Notes under the pieces: model-generated
Told to the model about the DNA's origin: nothing
Databases searched by the model: none
The model's input: only the letters and a program-made list of their open reading frames with translations
Position numbers and translations under genes: made by a program
In this document: piece by piece, positions 24,285-38,500 of the stretch
Numbering within the stretch: the stretch's first letter is position 1
Layout of the letters: each line of letters starts with the position of its first letter
Assembly (NCBI GenBank): GCA_003254925.1
Contig: QANZ01027638.1
Span: 399,171-463,170, forward strand
Length of the DNA: 64,000 nt
Direction of reading: 5' to 3'
Source: Chamaecrista fasciculata
Taxonomy: Eukaryota > Streptophyta > Magnoliopsida > Fabales > Fabaceae

Positions 24285-27200
24285 TCAAAGTGATCCACAA
24301 TCAAAGCGGGTATGGCAATCAGGATCTCTAAACAACACAACCAAAAATAAAACCACAAGGACATTTTTGATCCTTGATTGTGAATTGAAATCAATCTTCT
24401 TCCCAATGAGATAACTCTGAAGAGAAAGCCAGAAAATCCTCATCCTCCTCTCCTTCACATACTCATCCAAAGCCAATCCTACACAATTATTATTATTGAT
24501 GATACTATTGTTGTGTGCACAACGTGACAAGCATCTTGCAAGCACAATGGCATCTTCAATGGAGGCAGAGCCACCTTGGGCTATGAAAGGCCCAGTTGCA
24601 TGCATGGCGTCACCAGCAACAACGAGTCTTCCTTTTCTGAAATTGTTTCGAAGCAATTCCCATGGTGGACGATACCTTAATTCTGTGAGGTGCAATGACT
24701 TTAACTCACTCTTCTCTATCATCTCCATTGCATGTTTTGGATATTCTTTCATGGATTCCACCAATGATTCTTTGATCAGCTCTTGATCTCTCCATATCTT
24801 TGAATCTGCTTAATTCATCATATTGTAGACATATACATTAATTAGTCCTCAAATAATATAGGGTAAATTACACTTTGGTACCATGTTTTATGAACTGATT
24901 TCACTTTGGTACCTTGTTTGACACTTTGGTACCCTATTCTTTGCACCATTAACATTTTGGTACCCTGTTCTTTGAACCATTAACACTTTGGTACCCTAAA
25001 ATAGATAGAACAGGGTAACAAATCGTGATAGAACATAGTACCAAAGTGAAATCAGTCCATAGAATAGGATAACAAAGTGTTAATGGTGCAAAGAACCAAA
25101 ATGTTAACTGTGCAAAGAACATGGTACCAAAGTATCACTTTTGAAAGAACAAGGTACCAAAGTAAAATTAGTTCATAGAACAATGTACCAAAGTGTAATT
25201 ATTTACCCAATAATAATATAATTCACTTATATATATATATATATATGTCAATAATGAAGAGAGAATTGAATTGAATAACCTTGAGAAGTGCGAGGTCTTG
25301 TGATGAACCAGTAAAGGAGGTGTGGAGTGATTGGCATTCTTCCCAATTGGATTTCATTTCTTGCCATCACAGCAAACTCATTCTCAAATTGATGCCCATT
25401 TGGATAGTGAGTCAAGCCTCTTGCTACACATGTTAAGAATCTACTATTTATTGAATCCAACCCAATCATACTTGCAATCACTGAGTTTACTCCATCACAT
25501 CCAACTACCACCTGCATTCATTTATGCATACATGTTACTCTACTGAAAATAAATTATTTTTTAGTCCTCAAATTTTTTATAAAAGCACATTTTAGTCCCT
25601 GAATATTAGAAATACACCTTTTAATCTCTATTTTTTTTATATATAAACATAAACTATTTAGTTCATACCGATAATGTTTTGAGAGGATTAAGTAGTTAAC
25701 ATTTACAAAATAATAGAAAACCAAAAAGTATGTTTCTTATATTTAAGGACTAAATTGTAATTTTTGGACAAAGTCAGGAACAAAAAATAAATAGGTTTAC
25801 TCCACTTTAATTAAGAAACATTAATAAGAATGTGTAATTATGTAATAATTAATTAAAGAGTAAACTAACAATTTGGTCCTTGAAAAATTTTTAAATTGAC
25901 AACTCGATCACTAAAGAATTGAAATACATAATTTAGTATTTGAAAGAACCAAATGGTATACTTATTAGTTAGGCAAAAGTATTCTTGGTATCCTTAAAGT
26001 ATAAAGTCAGTATCAGTTATACACCAAAGTTTTCTTTTGGATTGATTGTACCCCCAATATTTCATATTTGAGACAATTGTACCCCAAAATTGGGAGTATA
26101 ATTGACATAAAAAAGAAAAGATTGTGGGTATAATTGACCTAAAAGACTTTAGGAGTATAACTGAAACTGACTTCATACTTTAGGGATAGCAAGAGTACTT
26201 TTTTGCCTATTAGTTATTAGCCCCTGAAAGAAATAATCGGTATACATGAATTTCATTTTCAAGGGATTTTTTTTTGTCCATATTTTCAAGGGATTAAATG
26301 ATCAAATTGTGTATTTCAATATTCTAAAGACTGAATTGTCGTCAACTCAGTGATTTTTCAGGGACCGTGTTGCTAGTTTACTTTTAATTAAATTATAAAC
26401 CTTGGCTTGAAGGACAGTTCCATTGCTGAGGAGAAGCTGAGGATACTTTGTGACAGAATCCAGTTGAACAGAGACCACATGAGAGGCAGTTCGTAGGGTG
26501 CCCTCTGGCAAATTTTCAGCCATCACTTCCATTAGATCAATCCTTTTTAAACACCGAAATTCTTCACAAACCCTATATATATATTTATTTTTTAATTATT
26601 AGTAATTAACAAGAGTTAGAAATCTAATTAGTAATTGTTAGATTCCATTATTAATTTAATCTCTAATCACATGAAGTTCCCTGATTATTAATTATACATG
26701 TTTTCTATAATTCATTACATCATCTCATCCAATAAAAGTGAATATTGGTGTGATTTAATGTGGAATTATATATATGCTGATTATATTGCTGAACTCACTT
26801 AAACGGTATTTCCTTTGCCTCATTCTGTCCAAGCGGCATGAATTTTCCCCTGAAAAATTAATTAATTGTCAGTTTAATATAAATATATGATCGATATGCA
26901 TATGGATGATAGACTCAATAATGGTTAATAAATTTGTATCATTTGAAGATAAATCTAAACAAGATAATTTATTCACTCAAAATTGAAGTTTTGTGTATAT
27001 ATTAAACAGGAGGGAGTTGGAAAAAAGAATCATATAAGAGAAAATCTACTTTTTTTCTTCCCTGAATTTGTATGTTAATGAATTATCTTTGAATAATCAA
27101 AATATTTGACTCCCTCCTTCAAATATTGCATCAACAATTTGGGTTTTCTGTTAAATTTAAGTAAAAAAAAAATACAAATTCAATATAAATTCTTATACCA

Positions 27201-28500
27201 AAAAATATGAATTCAATACAAATTCAATGACTAAATCATTGATAATTGTGATATTTCAGAAATCAAATCATATATTTCGATTATTTAAGGACTGACTCCT
27301 TAACTCGGTATAAACTCAAGTACCAAATAATAAGTTTTTTCTTCATATAATGATATTATTATTATGTATAGAGAAAACTTATTATTTAGTCGTTGAATTT
27401 TTATAAAACCAACTAATCAGTCTCTAAATAATCAAAATATACGACTCAATTCCTGAATAATTGCAATCGCCAACGATTTGGCCATTGAGTCAAATTTAAA
27501 GACTAAAAAAAATATATAAATTCATGCACCATAAATTACAAAATCAGTTCAAACTCAATGACCGAATTGTCACTAAGGACGACCAAATCATTAACAATTA
27601 AAATATTTCAAAAATTAAATTATATATTTTAATTATTTAAAAACTGATCAATTAATTCAGTATAAATTCAGATATTCATGAGTAAGTTTTCTCTTTTTAT
27701 ATATATACATACCCATGTATGCGAAGGGCCTTTGATCGAAGTGATGAAGCAATTCCAAGATGATGAAGTGCACGCCATCCATTAGTTTGAACGATGATAG
27801 CTGCTCCTGTTACTCTCAACTTCTCTGATTTTTCTAACACCAAACTTTTTATCCCTTTCCTGCATTTTTTTTATCTCCATCAATCATTTTATTTAATTTA
27901 TCAAAAATTCTATATTAAATTCATATTCATTTAATTTCATGCATACGCCTTACAAAATCCCATAATATACATATATATATATATATATATTTGTTTGTAC
28001 TCTTGCCTAATCCATTTGGAGGATTAGTCACAGTTTAGATTTCTCAGTTTCTTCTCACCATTGATCATATTTTAGTTTATTTCTTCATTTAGCAGCGATT
28101 TTGATCCTCGCTAAAGGATTTTTTTTTTTGACAATTCTGCGATACCGTTGGGTTAGAAAACTCTCTATACTCTGCATTTATAGATTGCGTTGCTCGATGC
28201 CGTCACTATAAGATGTTTGAATTGTCACCAAATGAAAGAACAAATTAAAACCCACTTGCAGCCTAGTTTTCAAGATCCACTTCAAGAAATCAATTGAAGA
28301 ATTTAGACAGGAAAATGGATGAAGGAAAAAAAAAAAAGCGTGAAATATAATGAAGAAAAAAATGATAATTAGAAAGTAGAAGATGAAGATATAATAATTA
28401 AATAAATAAAATTAACCTACCTATGGAGTGCAAGTGCTGTTGCAAGGCCACAAATGCCTCCTCCAACAATAACAATATCTGTATCTTCTCTTCTCTCCAT
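24285..28500 (-). CDS. MO1-like: FAD-dependent monooxygenase, MO1/CTF2 family (copy a), 401 aa
   Basis: Group A flavoprotein monooxygenase resembling Arabidopsis MO1 (At4g15760) and salicylate or urate hydroxylases; the plant substrate is not established. Six exons: 28421-28500, 27713-27859, 26799-26849, 26401-26572, 25280-25511, 24285-24808; 402 codons in phase. Seen: N-terminal ADP-binding motif IVIVGGGICGLATALAL, the GAAI..TNGWRALHHLG segment, the DG motif VVVGCDGVNSVI, and the second FAD motif VVAGDAMHATGPFIAQGGSA. The C-terminus HTRFDCGSL matches the MO1 ending. A hydrophobic stretch (NVLVVLFLVVLF) before the end suggests membrane contact. Exon 6 begins at a tandem AAGCAG acceptor. Introns 4 and 5 each hold a foldback MITE. 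Shares exon structure with copies b and c but is the most divergent of the three. Confidence 0.94.
24861..25208. mobile_element. Foldback MITE, GGGTAAATTA family (copy 2), in intron 5 of MO1-like copy a
   Basis: Palindrome beginning GGGTAAATTACACTTTGG and ending TTTACCC, with internal GGTACCAAAGTG phrases as in the copy at 13958. The target duplication is ambiguous in AATAATA-type flanks. Confidence 0.85.
25972..26207. mobile_element. Mutator-type foldback MITE in intron 4 of MO1-like copy a, 236 bp
   Basis: Ends GGCAAAAGTATTCTTGGTAT and, in reverse complement, GGCAAAAAAGTACTCTTGCT. Perfect 9 bp target duplication TATTAGTTA at 25963-25971 and 26208-26216. The rest of the intron (25512-25960, 26220-26400) is AT-rich with degenerate repeat phrases. 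Confidence 0.92.
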
Positions 28501-29847
28501 CTTCTTCTATTAATTTGGCCTTTCTCGCTCTTAGATCTTCATCAAATCTACAACAAAATTCTTACTTGTTTATTTTTTCATCTACTTTTTTATATATAGC
28601 CATAAATCTCAAGGTTGTGTTATTTTGCCTTATAAATTATGGCACTAGGTAGGGTTGGTGATACATAGGTCAGGATTTTCTCCATTCCCTAAGGAAACGG
28701 AGAGGGTAGATTTTAGAGAGAGAGATATTAAAAGAAATTAAAAGGATGAAGAAAAAAAAGTAAGACTCATCTTCTACTTATTTTCTATTATATATATATA
28801 TATATTTATGTATATATAAAATTATCTTCTAAAAAAAATCATTTCTACTGTGATATGTACACTTATCCTTGCAAACCATCCATGTACTTTGCATGAAATA
28901 ACACGGAAAATGTTATTTCTATTGAGGTTATACAAAAGGAAACTATTTTCCATTTTGAATTGAAGTATGAATTTTTCTCCTAAATTTGATTTTGATTTCG
29001 ACTCACTATCTAGTTTAATTTAGTCAGATAACATGAATTGATCCTCAATGTTTTAAAGGCTTTCTAAATTTATCTTTTACTCTGATTAACTTAGCTAACT
29101 TTCACCTGATGAATAAAATGGTAGTCTCTTTATATTTATTAAAATCTCAAGAGGTCCCTATACTTTTAAAATACTTTTAACAATATCTGTAATGAAGTCC
29201 TTTTTAGGTTCTCATCAATATATCATTAATATATGTGTATGAAGAAATAGGATGAAAGCATATTTAGTCCTCAAACCTAGTTTTTAAGGACTAACTTTCA
29301 AAGATAAAAAGGACAAGTATATTAAATTTCACAATTTTCAATGAATAAAGTGTAGAAACTAAACTTTAAACCATTGAATTGTCTTCTTGGATCAAACTAA
29401 TTTAAAACATATTGTATCACACTGAAGGTGCACAAGTACATGACGAGGCATTGAACTTTTTTGGTTTTGGTGTAACCATGTGTTTCTTCAGTATAACGGT
29501 CTAAGCGATGGCTAATTTCATTTGAGCTGAGAGCGAACAGTTAAAACTCTTCCAATAATGTCAACTTCAAGGCTCAAACTTAGATCCCTCAACCAGGGGC
29601 ATTGAACTTTGAAGGCTATAAAGGTGGTGAGAACAAAAAACAGTTTCTGAGAATAAAAGGTACACTAACTTGGAAGAAAACAAATTTTATCATTACTATT
29701 CTTAAGCCTCTTTCTGTTATTTGTGTATAACTAAGTACTTGTACATATATACAGAAATTCCATTGTCCCATTGCTGAAGAAATGTATATGACACATACAC
29801 ATTTCAAATTGCCTGACAAACATAAACCACTAGTTCTACAACAAAAA
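28501..29847. other. Spacer between MO1-like copy a and ORANGE
   Basis: Contains the promoter side of copy a (28501-about 29000) and the 3' flank of ORANGE. TA-rich runs at 28787-28806 and a short inverted AT-rich tract. No further gene or clear transposon recognised. Confidence 0.55.
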
Positions 29848-32800
29848 TTAGTCAAAAGGGTCAATCCGAAGATCATGTTCGCTTGCCATCGCCATTCCGG
29901 TGCAGAGACATGTTGGACACATTACCTGCCATCAGAATATGTCATAAAAGTTATTATTAAACAGCTCAATAAAACGAAATTATAGGACTAGTCAACATGC
30001 AGAATTTAATAAAATGAAATAGCATCGAGTTTTTGTGGAGTAGATTATGCAACTCGCGACCATATAAAATTGGTTGGTAAGTTTAAAGACAATAAAAGTA
30101 AATACTGCTAGGTGACCAACCTTGCCAGATCCAGAACAATTTGAACATCTCTCAGTCTTTGGTGGTGATAGAGGTGAATCTCCACCATTGACTGTGGATA
30201 TGGGTTCGATTAGAACAAGGGCTCCGGTGTTTGAACATCGAGCACACGCGAGATATCCTGACAAAGCAACATAAGAAAGGTATGTCAACCTTCTCTGTAG
30301 TTGATTTCTTCAGAAATCAAGACATATGACCACCACAACCATAAATACTGAGGTATAACAAATAATAATTTCTAGACTTTTGTGCATGAATGTTTAACAG
30401 AGAGCAATCTATGGAAGGATCCTCAGAACTTGAGGTAACACAGAAGGTAGAAGTGTTGCCACTTCCTTACATATTGGGGGTCGATTCAGAATGATTAAAA
30501 ATAATCCAGGAGCAATATTGTCAAAATCATACAATTTGAAAAGTCACCTATACAAACTTCTAGCTACTCCAAAGCACCCTTCACTACTTCCAGAATCGTG
30601 CAAATCTCTGATTCAGAGACATGTGAAAAATACTTACTAATTTTTTTTAACCAAAATATTAAAACAAATCATGGGATGGAGATGGCATGTAGGTTAAAAT
30701 GTAAAACCTATTGAGTCTGGCTGAAACAGTATCACGACTGCCTCAGCAACCAGATGTGCTCCCTTTGCCACTCCAAAATCGAGTCCACAAAATTTTATTA
30801 ATAATACCCTAGCCTATAACCCATTTGTTTCTCTATAAGAGAGATTATGTGAGGCAGTGTCGTATTATAATTAACTGTTACTGTTTAGTGTTGCCCTGTA
30901 AATATTCATCGCATCATGCTGATCTAGGAACACTAGCAGTCTAGCAGCTCCAACTTCATGTTCCCAAACTGCGTGGAACAATCTAAATGGAAATAATTTA
31001 TGGGTTAAGAGATTTTGAGAGATATATCTGTCAAAACTCCCAAAGAATTGGAGTCACAAGTTTAAATTATCTTTATGGCTTAACTACACGCGTTATAGGC
31101 ATGCACCTTTAACTTTATATATTTCAAGCTAACTTTTAATCTACCAATCCTATTATCCACAATTCAGAAATGATGGAACTCACTTCACTTTGTTCTATGA
31201 TTTTCATTTTCCCTATTTAGTAGAAAAGGCAAAAGGGTCACCACCTCCTCAGAATAATAAAGAAGAAAGAATGTACATTAAAAAGAGAGTTGGAAAAACT
31301 TCAAATCCATTATTCACAGACTCAAAATCCTGAATTGAAGAGAACAGGATGGAGTTTTGATGTCGTACCAGTGCCAAGACAGTATTTGCATCTTTTCTGC
31401 TCCTGCTGCTTAACATTGTTGATTTCAACAACCATTAATGCTGAGATAACTCCAACTGCTCCTCCAGAGAATGATGCCACTATGGGATCAACCTGACTAC
31501 ATTTTCAAAAAAAAAAAATTCAGTTAACATAAATAGGGTACAAGAAAGAGAATGCACTAGCAATGTTTCAGCAGGGATGGACTGATTCAAGGATTCATTT
31601 TTTGACATCATATTCAGCTTCCATGCATAGAAGTCCAATATTATCATACTCCATATGAAAACCATTTGATCATTTCTGCAATATTATTGCATTGCTTCAT
31701 TAAAGTAGAAGCACCAAGTAAATAGGCAACGAACAAAATAACGGGCGTACCTCAATTGCATAGGAAGATGCATACTTCGGATAAAATCTGCATATGATGT
31801 GCCCCCTAGTCCAAGCTTAAGTTCCAACTGAGAAATGAAAACTAAAATGAGTAGGAAGGATAGAGAAGGAAAACCAATGGAACTCAAGCTTCTACAATGG
31901 GACTTGAGTCGGAGAATAGAAAATTTATGGAACAACACATTTCAGCTCTTGACAAAGTAAGCATGATAAATTAGATTAAATAATCAATAGAGTTTAGGAA
32001 TTAACCATTAAATTTGCTATGTTTTTAATGCACTATCAATATGCATACTAACATTGATTTTCATCTCTTGATCAATGAGAAGGAAAAATTCATTAGGATA
32101 TGTAAAAGTATGCTTCTTTCACACACAATGTTCGTAGAACAAGCATAGTCAAGTGATTCCATGCAAAGATAGCACTCATTACGGGGAAAAGAAAATTAGA
32201 AAATTCCTTTCAGATGATCTGAAGTGAAGCATACTGCCCACTGTACACAAGAAAACACAAGTAAACGAGATAAGCATGCATGATATGAGCACATAAAAAC
32301 CTTACAGAGGGAGCAATGAGGCCACCAAAAAGCATTATCCCAGCAATAAGTGAAAAACAAGTTGCATAGTATTGCTTAAGGTTCGATGAACTCTGCAAAA
32401 TAAGACATAGTATATGTATTAATCACCATTTGCCGAGACCTTATGCTGCATATTGATCAATTCATAAAAATAAAAGCCACTAGTTCATTCTCCAACTCCA
32501 AGAAACTTACCAAAGGAGGCAAGAATGGAATGAATGATGGAAAGTTAGGAAGTTCATTCTCTTGCTCTTCGCTCTTCCCTATTTCAGCACTTTTAATCCG
32601 TTGTTGTATCCTAAGTCTTCGAACCTACAAGAAGTTATAATGATATTGATTATTATTACTATTTTTTAAAAAGGAAAAAAGAGTCACTGCATATAAAAAT
32701 GCATTAACCATTAAACATCAAGAAAGTGAAACAATGCAAATGGATCAACCATCCATCTTAACTTCCAAGATGCAAAAAAAGCTCAAAGAAGACAGCATCA

Positions 32801-34363
32801 TCAGAGTGAGAAAGAGGATATACATTAATGAAGAGATACGTAACTTATGGTAATACTATGTCTGGAAAACTCTAGGTTTAAAAGGCACATGCTAGTTTAG
32901 AGCATGCAATGTCACCAAGCCACAATATGAGCCACTTTCATAAAACAAAAGAGACATAAGAATTATTGAAATTGAGGGTTCAACGGAAAAGTATCATTAA
33001 GATGAAAGGAAGGAGTATAGGACTCTATTAGGGAATATTTTATTAGGATATGATTTTTATCCCTTATCTTTTAGTTGGTTAGAGTTTGTTAGGATATAAT
33101 CTATTATCTTTTAGTTATCTTTTGAATTTAAATTGTCCTAACAAAATATTCCCTAATAGACTCAAATGATGTTACCATGCAAACTACTTTTTTATCTGCT
33201 ATAACTTGGTTTTTAGTGCTCACAAGGAATTTGCCCTCATTTGCCTATGTTTTGTTGCCATGCTACTACTGAAGTCAAAAGCCGCCACCATAACTGTTTA
33301 TGGCCACCACTATCATTAAGAGTACCACCATTGCACCACCTCTACCCTTATAACCACCACAATTATCTTCACCATCATCATTCCCACTCTTAACACCACC
33401 ATCACATATTATATGCTAAATGAAAAAGTAAACAAAAACATGATAGTAAAAGATTTGTGCCATAACTATTTAATTACGCCTTATTCTGTCCATTAAGCAA
33501 AACCATATCATTCACAATTTACATATAGGCAGAGCAGATTCTACCAATACTCACCTCTTCCATATGCAGGAAAATCTTGTTCCTACGACTTCGAATATTA
33601 TCCTGAATTTCTTGCATTTCCATTTTTGCAAAATCTTGTACTGTTTCAGGTCCTTCTATGATGCAGAATCTGCAATTGGAAAGAATAAGCAACAAATTTC
33701 AACAAATTTCAAGTACAACAATAGCAGTTAGTGATTTGGCACTACTACTCACATTTGCCACTAAAATTATGGCTGAATTGGAGATTAAAAAAGGAGATAG
33801 TTTTTATTTATGGAAATAATAATGACTTATCAGGCACATGAAAATAGAACCACTTCCTATGAAAAATAAACATTTCAAATATCTGCGTCCACACTACACA
33901 TAGAAACAACATTAAACAGCGCTCAAAATGGTCAACTAACTAAATCAACATTTTAGAAAACAAACCAAATATCAAAAGCTTTGTTAACTCTTTTGAGCTT
34001 TCAATTAGCTAAACTAAGAGCATCGAAATTTACACCAACAAATTGATTACCAAAAAGCAACCCCAAAAAATAACACCCTTCATTTTTTTTCTCCTAGTTT
34101 TGAGTATTCAACCATTAAGTAAACTAAGCGAGTCAGTAATAAGAGAAATTAAAAAGAAAAGAGTACCCAGCAGCGTTTTTATCGGGCGCATCAGAATCAA
34201 CAGAAGCTGCAAAAGAAGAGTCTGATTCTAAAGCCATTAGTGGCCATCTTGAGCTGAACCTGTTCCTTCCATGGAGAAGAAGGAATCTCTTGCTGCTATT
34301 ATAGTGAAAATCGTAGCGATGAAACGAATTTATCGAACCAGGAAGACGACCCAAACAGAGCAT
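29848..34363 (-). CDS. OR: ORANGE protein, DnaJ-type zinc-finger chaperone of plastids, 310 aa
   Basis: ORANGE stabilises phytoene synthase and promotes carotenoid build-up and chromoplast formation; it is plastid-located and membrane-bound. Eight exons: 34167-34363, 33555-33669, 32511-32624, 32306-32392, 31751-31827, 31369-31496, 30121-30257, 29848-29925; 311 codons, all phases agree. The start is ATG at 34363 (MLCLGRLPGS), followed by a basic, Ser-rich transit-type region. Conserved core GFCIIEGPETVQDFAKME, IRSRRNKIFLHMEEVRRLRI, LPNFPSFIPFLPPL. Two membrane segments at about residues 149-170 and 201-221. Four CxxCxxxG-type repeats at 233-240, 244-251, 277-284 and 288-295. Ends DPRIDPF-like (DLRIDPFD). 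Length matches Arabidopsis OR (307). Arg94, aligned to the Arg changed in the melon golden allele, is Arg here, so the encoded form is the ordinary one. Confidence 0.98.
33021..33162. repeat. Foldback repeat in ORANGE intron 2
   Basis: Inverted repeat of about 30 bp arms (TCTATTAGGGAATATTTTAT near 33024 and its complement ending at 33162) around an AT-rich loop with repeated TATCTTTTAGTT. Size and ends fit a small MITE, but no clear target duplication is visible. Confidence 0.6.
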
Positions 34364-35507
34364 CTTCGGAAACAAACCTCAATTGAAAGAGGCGAAGAAA
34401 AGAAAGAGAAAATGGATCCAAAAGCACTATGGAAATTTTGGTAATATATGCTGTGAGTAATTAATATATTATTATTGTTATTATATATATTTCTGGATTT
34501 TCAATTTTCATCAAGGTGTTCTTTGTTGCTTTGTGATGTGTGTGTGTTGTGGGAATGTGGGTGATGATGGAATTGTTTGCAACGTGGAGATTGTGAATTG
34601 GTGGGATTTATTTATTTATATAAATTAATTAATAATTAATGAGAGACGGCATTTTCTGTGGAGACACTCCTCTTAAGATTCCAACAGAAAATGTTAGAAA
34701 AGGAATTTTGGATTTATGTTTGTATTTCCTATTAACTTCTTCTCATATTCACAAGTGAATATATATTATTTATTTTTTTCAACTGCACATGACATACTGT
34801 GTCAACATATTTTTTTTTTAATTTTAGAAACAGAAAAATATTTTAAAATAATGCACAATCTTGTAATATTAATAATATAAATATATATACGAGAAATTAA
34901 TTGACATTTATAAATTTTTGACAAATGCTGTTTTGATCTTTTAATTCAAGTTTAAATTTCATATTTTACTCTTCAAATTTTATGTATTTCACTTTTAGAA
35001 ATTGATAAAGAAAATGAACCCCAAATATTATTACTTTTTAAATAAAAAAAAGTTATATTTGAACCAAAATTAACATTTTAAATGCAAGAGGTGTTGATAA
35101 TATTAATAATATATGTAGAGAATAAATAAATACATTTAAATCTCTCAAATTCAATATTTTTCATTGAATAAATTATTTGCATTAATTATCACATTTTTAT
35201 TGGGTTTTTGAAAGTTAAAAGACAAAAATTAAATTAATCAAATTTAAGAGACAAAATTGAAATATGATCATATCATCAATTAATAATTTTTTGCCTAACT
35301 TTTTTCATTGATCAATTAAGGAATCAAAAATATATTTTTGCCTAACTTTTTTCATTGATCATATCATCAATTAATAATTTTTCCGATAAATGTCCAAATC
35401 TTAAATATCATTCAAACTACCTAACTCCCACTAATGATTTAAACAAAAAATCCCATACATAAAAAAAACATATATCACTATATTAAGTCCCTCAACCGTA
35501 TATGACA
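34364..35507. other. ORANGE upstream region and USB1 3' flank
   Basis: ORANGE promoter side, with a TA-rich tract at 34462-34491. From 34700 on the sequence is AT-rich and holds a direct repeat of the TTTTTGCCTAACTTTTTTCA block (about 35289 and 35337). No gene or certain transposon seen. Confidence 0.5.
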
Positions 35508-38500
35508 TTAAGGTCCAGAAATTTTACAAATGGTATATGATTTGTTGCCAATCTTGCATTCAATACCTTTGAATTTACAGGTAAAAATACATCTCTTTAA
35601 AGATTTCTCAACACCACTAGTCCTGATTTCCTCATCAACCAATTTCTTGAGGGAATGGCTGGTGTCACCCAGTGTCCATGCTAAAGATATGTGAGGTCGA
35701 GGATCCTGCAAAGAACACTTGAGATCCTAAATAATAGAAGAGAGTGACAAAGTAAAGGACACACCATAACGGATGATAAAGACGAGAAAACATACAACTT
35801 GGTCCCTGAAAGATACATAAGTTAACAATTAAATTCCTGAAAGTCTAGATTACACACTTTAGTTCTCAAAAGTAGTGGAGGCAATGCAAATTAATCCCTT
35901 GAGCCTATTTTATAAGGACTAACTTGTAGGGACAAAAGGACTAAAATGTATTGGTTTCATGACTTTTAAAGTTTAAAGAGCGTAAACTAAACTTTCAAGG
36001 ATCAAGTTGTTAACTCGTGTATCTTTCAAGGAACTAATTTATATGTTTACTCTAAAGAGAAGACTGACCTTGTAAAATTCAGGAAGGTTGTGAAGCTTAT
36101 AAATTGCATTTACTGCTTCAATTTGTCTTGTTATCTGAAGCACATTGAAAAGAAGAAACACTCATATACAAGACCACCAGACAGAGATAATCTAGATTCT
36201 AGAAATGAATTTTGCTAGAATCAACCATGGAGAACTAAATAGTGCCACTGCAAACACAACATATAGAAAAGCTTGATGAATAACTGGTATATGTATATAT
36301 GACTATATGTTAATTTTGCATTTTCCCGGGTCTATCATCTCTGTCACTAATCTTGCTCGATTACGAGTGTGTTTCCTTCCAACAAGAAAGAAATATACCT
36401 TCCGACAGATCTATTAAAGGATTTCATGCATCTGAGGCTTTTGGAAAACAAACTTAATTTCATTTACCTTGTTTGCCAAATCCTCACTCAAATGAATTCA
36501 AGTCACAAAATGCAAGCTTGATGTTGCAAATGACAGTTATAGCATTGAGTCCTCGTGCATTCAAAAGAGATATATCCATAATATGGAAGTAACCCCTAAA
36601 AAGGCTAGAGCAACATATCGCACAAAACATAGCAGATTTAGAATCTTCAACAACAAAACAGATTTTATTCCTGTTGCAACAATTCAAGGAAGCTTTTACA
36701 TGCAAAATCCATTTCTCAAAGATGACATGCTATGAAGCACCTATGCTAAAAGAAAAGGAGAAGCATCTACATGAGCCTGGTGCCTGGACACTTGTATTTT
36801 GACCATTTAGATTTTTCCAGGTCTCAGCGTCCATGTTAGTCCATATTTCTTGCATTATTATAACAAATTGATTGAAAATCAGGGATAATGTTGAAAATCA
36901 TTCCATGTTAGTCCATATTTCTTTATTTTCGCTTGAACTTTAAAATGTTTTCCTTGTAGGAGTGATTCTCCAAATCCTATTGGTATGAGGCCTGACACTA
37001 ACATCTTTCCATGTGGTTTCCAAACTAAACTTTTCCATACTATTGTTATTAGCAACCTAATTTCTGTTACCTCAGACTTTTACCTTATATGATGTTCTAT
37101 ATCAACTTGCCATACATTAAACCAAAGGAAATAAAAATATTGAGCTGGCAAAGACACTTAAGCTTCCAGTTCCAGCATAACAAAATACATGTTCAACTTG
37201 CAGAAGTTGGCTATGCGAAAACCAAGAAAAGGTAATAAACCATGAACAAAAACTAAATATGACAAAAGAAAAGGCACTGAAACACACCTCCCTTAACCCT
37301 CCTTGAACCACTTCTAATGACAAAAAGGTGCGTGTTTGATCGTCATTCACAAAGACCTCCCATTTATTAAAGTCAATCCAATAGCCGCTTCACAACAAGA
37401 GAAGTTATAGACAAAGATGAGAAAGAGAACTGAAAACGGCAAAATATATGGTGTTTCATTTCACAATTGACCAATCTAAGTGCACACACTGACCGCTGTT
37501 GAGTTTGAAGCTTTTGTCGAAGCATTGACACCATGGAGTCAATCTGATGCACCCGAATTGGGACAGTTCTTCCCAAGCTAATGTGAAATTCCCTTCCTAA
37601 GACAACCTGTTCAAGCTTCTCATCATTTTTGCAGAGAACATTAAGGGCCACATCAACATCAGTGGCATGAAGACTTGGCTCACGGGATGAAATTTTCTTC
37701 AAGAATATAGCCAAATCTTTCCTTGATGGAGATGGTATACAAACTGTAAGTAAACAACTGATGTCAGAGCTCAAAGTTAAATGATTTCACATCATTTCTT
37801 TTTCTTCTGAATGGCATATATATTGAAAGAAAGTCCAAACTCCAAAGCTAAAGGGTAGAGCTTACAGAATTCACTCAAGAATAAAACACTACACCCCAAT
37901 GGGTACTCAGTAGATTGATTGATGGACCATTGGCAAATAATTTTCTTTCCTTCTCTAAAAGTTTTTTTCAATCTTTTACTTCTCGACTATTAGCATTTTC
38001 AGGTTTTAATAAATTATTGTTCTAAACACACACAAACTCGCACTTATGAGCATCATCAGCATTTCCAAAACTCCATTTCCTAGTAAGATGTGTTTGTCGC
38101 TATTACTATTGCCAAACAATTTTCTTTCCTTTGTCTTCAAAAGTTCATCCACCCATTTGTTTCTCCCTCATTAGCAACTTTCAGGATTTAATAAATTATT
38201 ATTATGAACACACAGCACATATGAGAATCATCAGCATGCCCAGACCTCCTTTTTTTTTTTTGTCTGTGTGTATGTGTGTGAAGAAAAGTCCTAAGAAAAC
38301 CAAGAAAGTTTGAAATCTGTGGTTTCCGATGAAGAAATGCTTTCATACTAACCACCTTGCAGGAGATCTTTGCTAGGGTTAGACCCATCACAGAATATTA
38401 AAATGACAGCAATTAAAGAAAACTTATAACGAGAATGGAAGCCCATTATAAAGAATATGATAGACTTACTCGGTATGTAAACGTGTAGCGCGTAATTACC

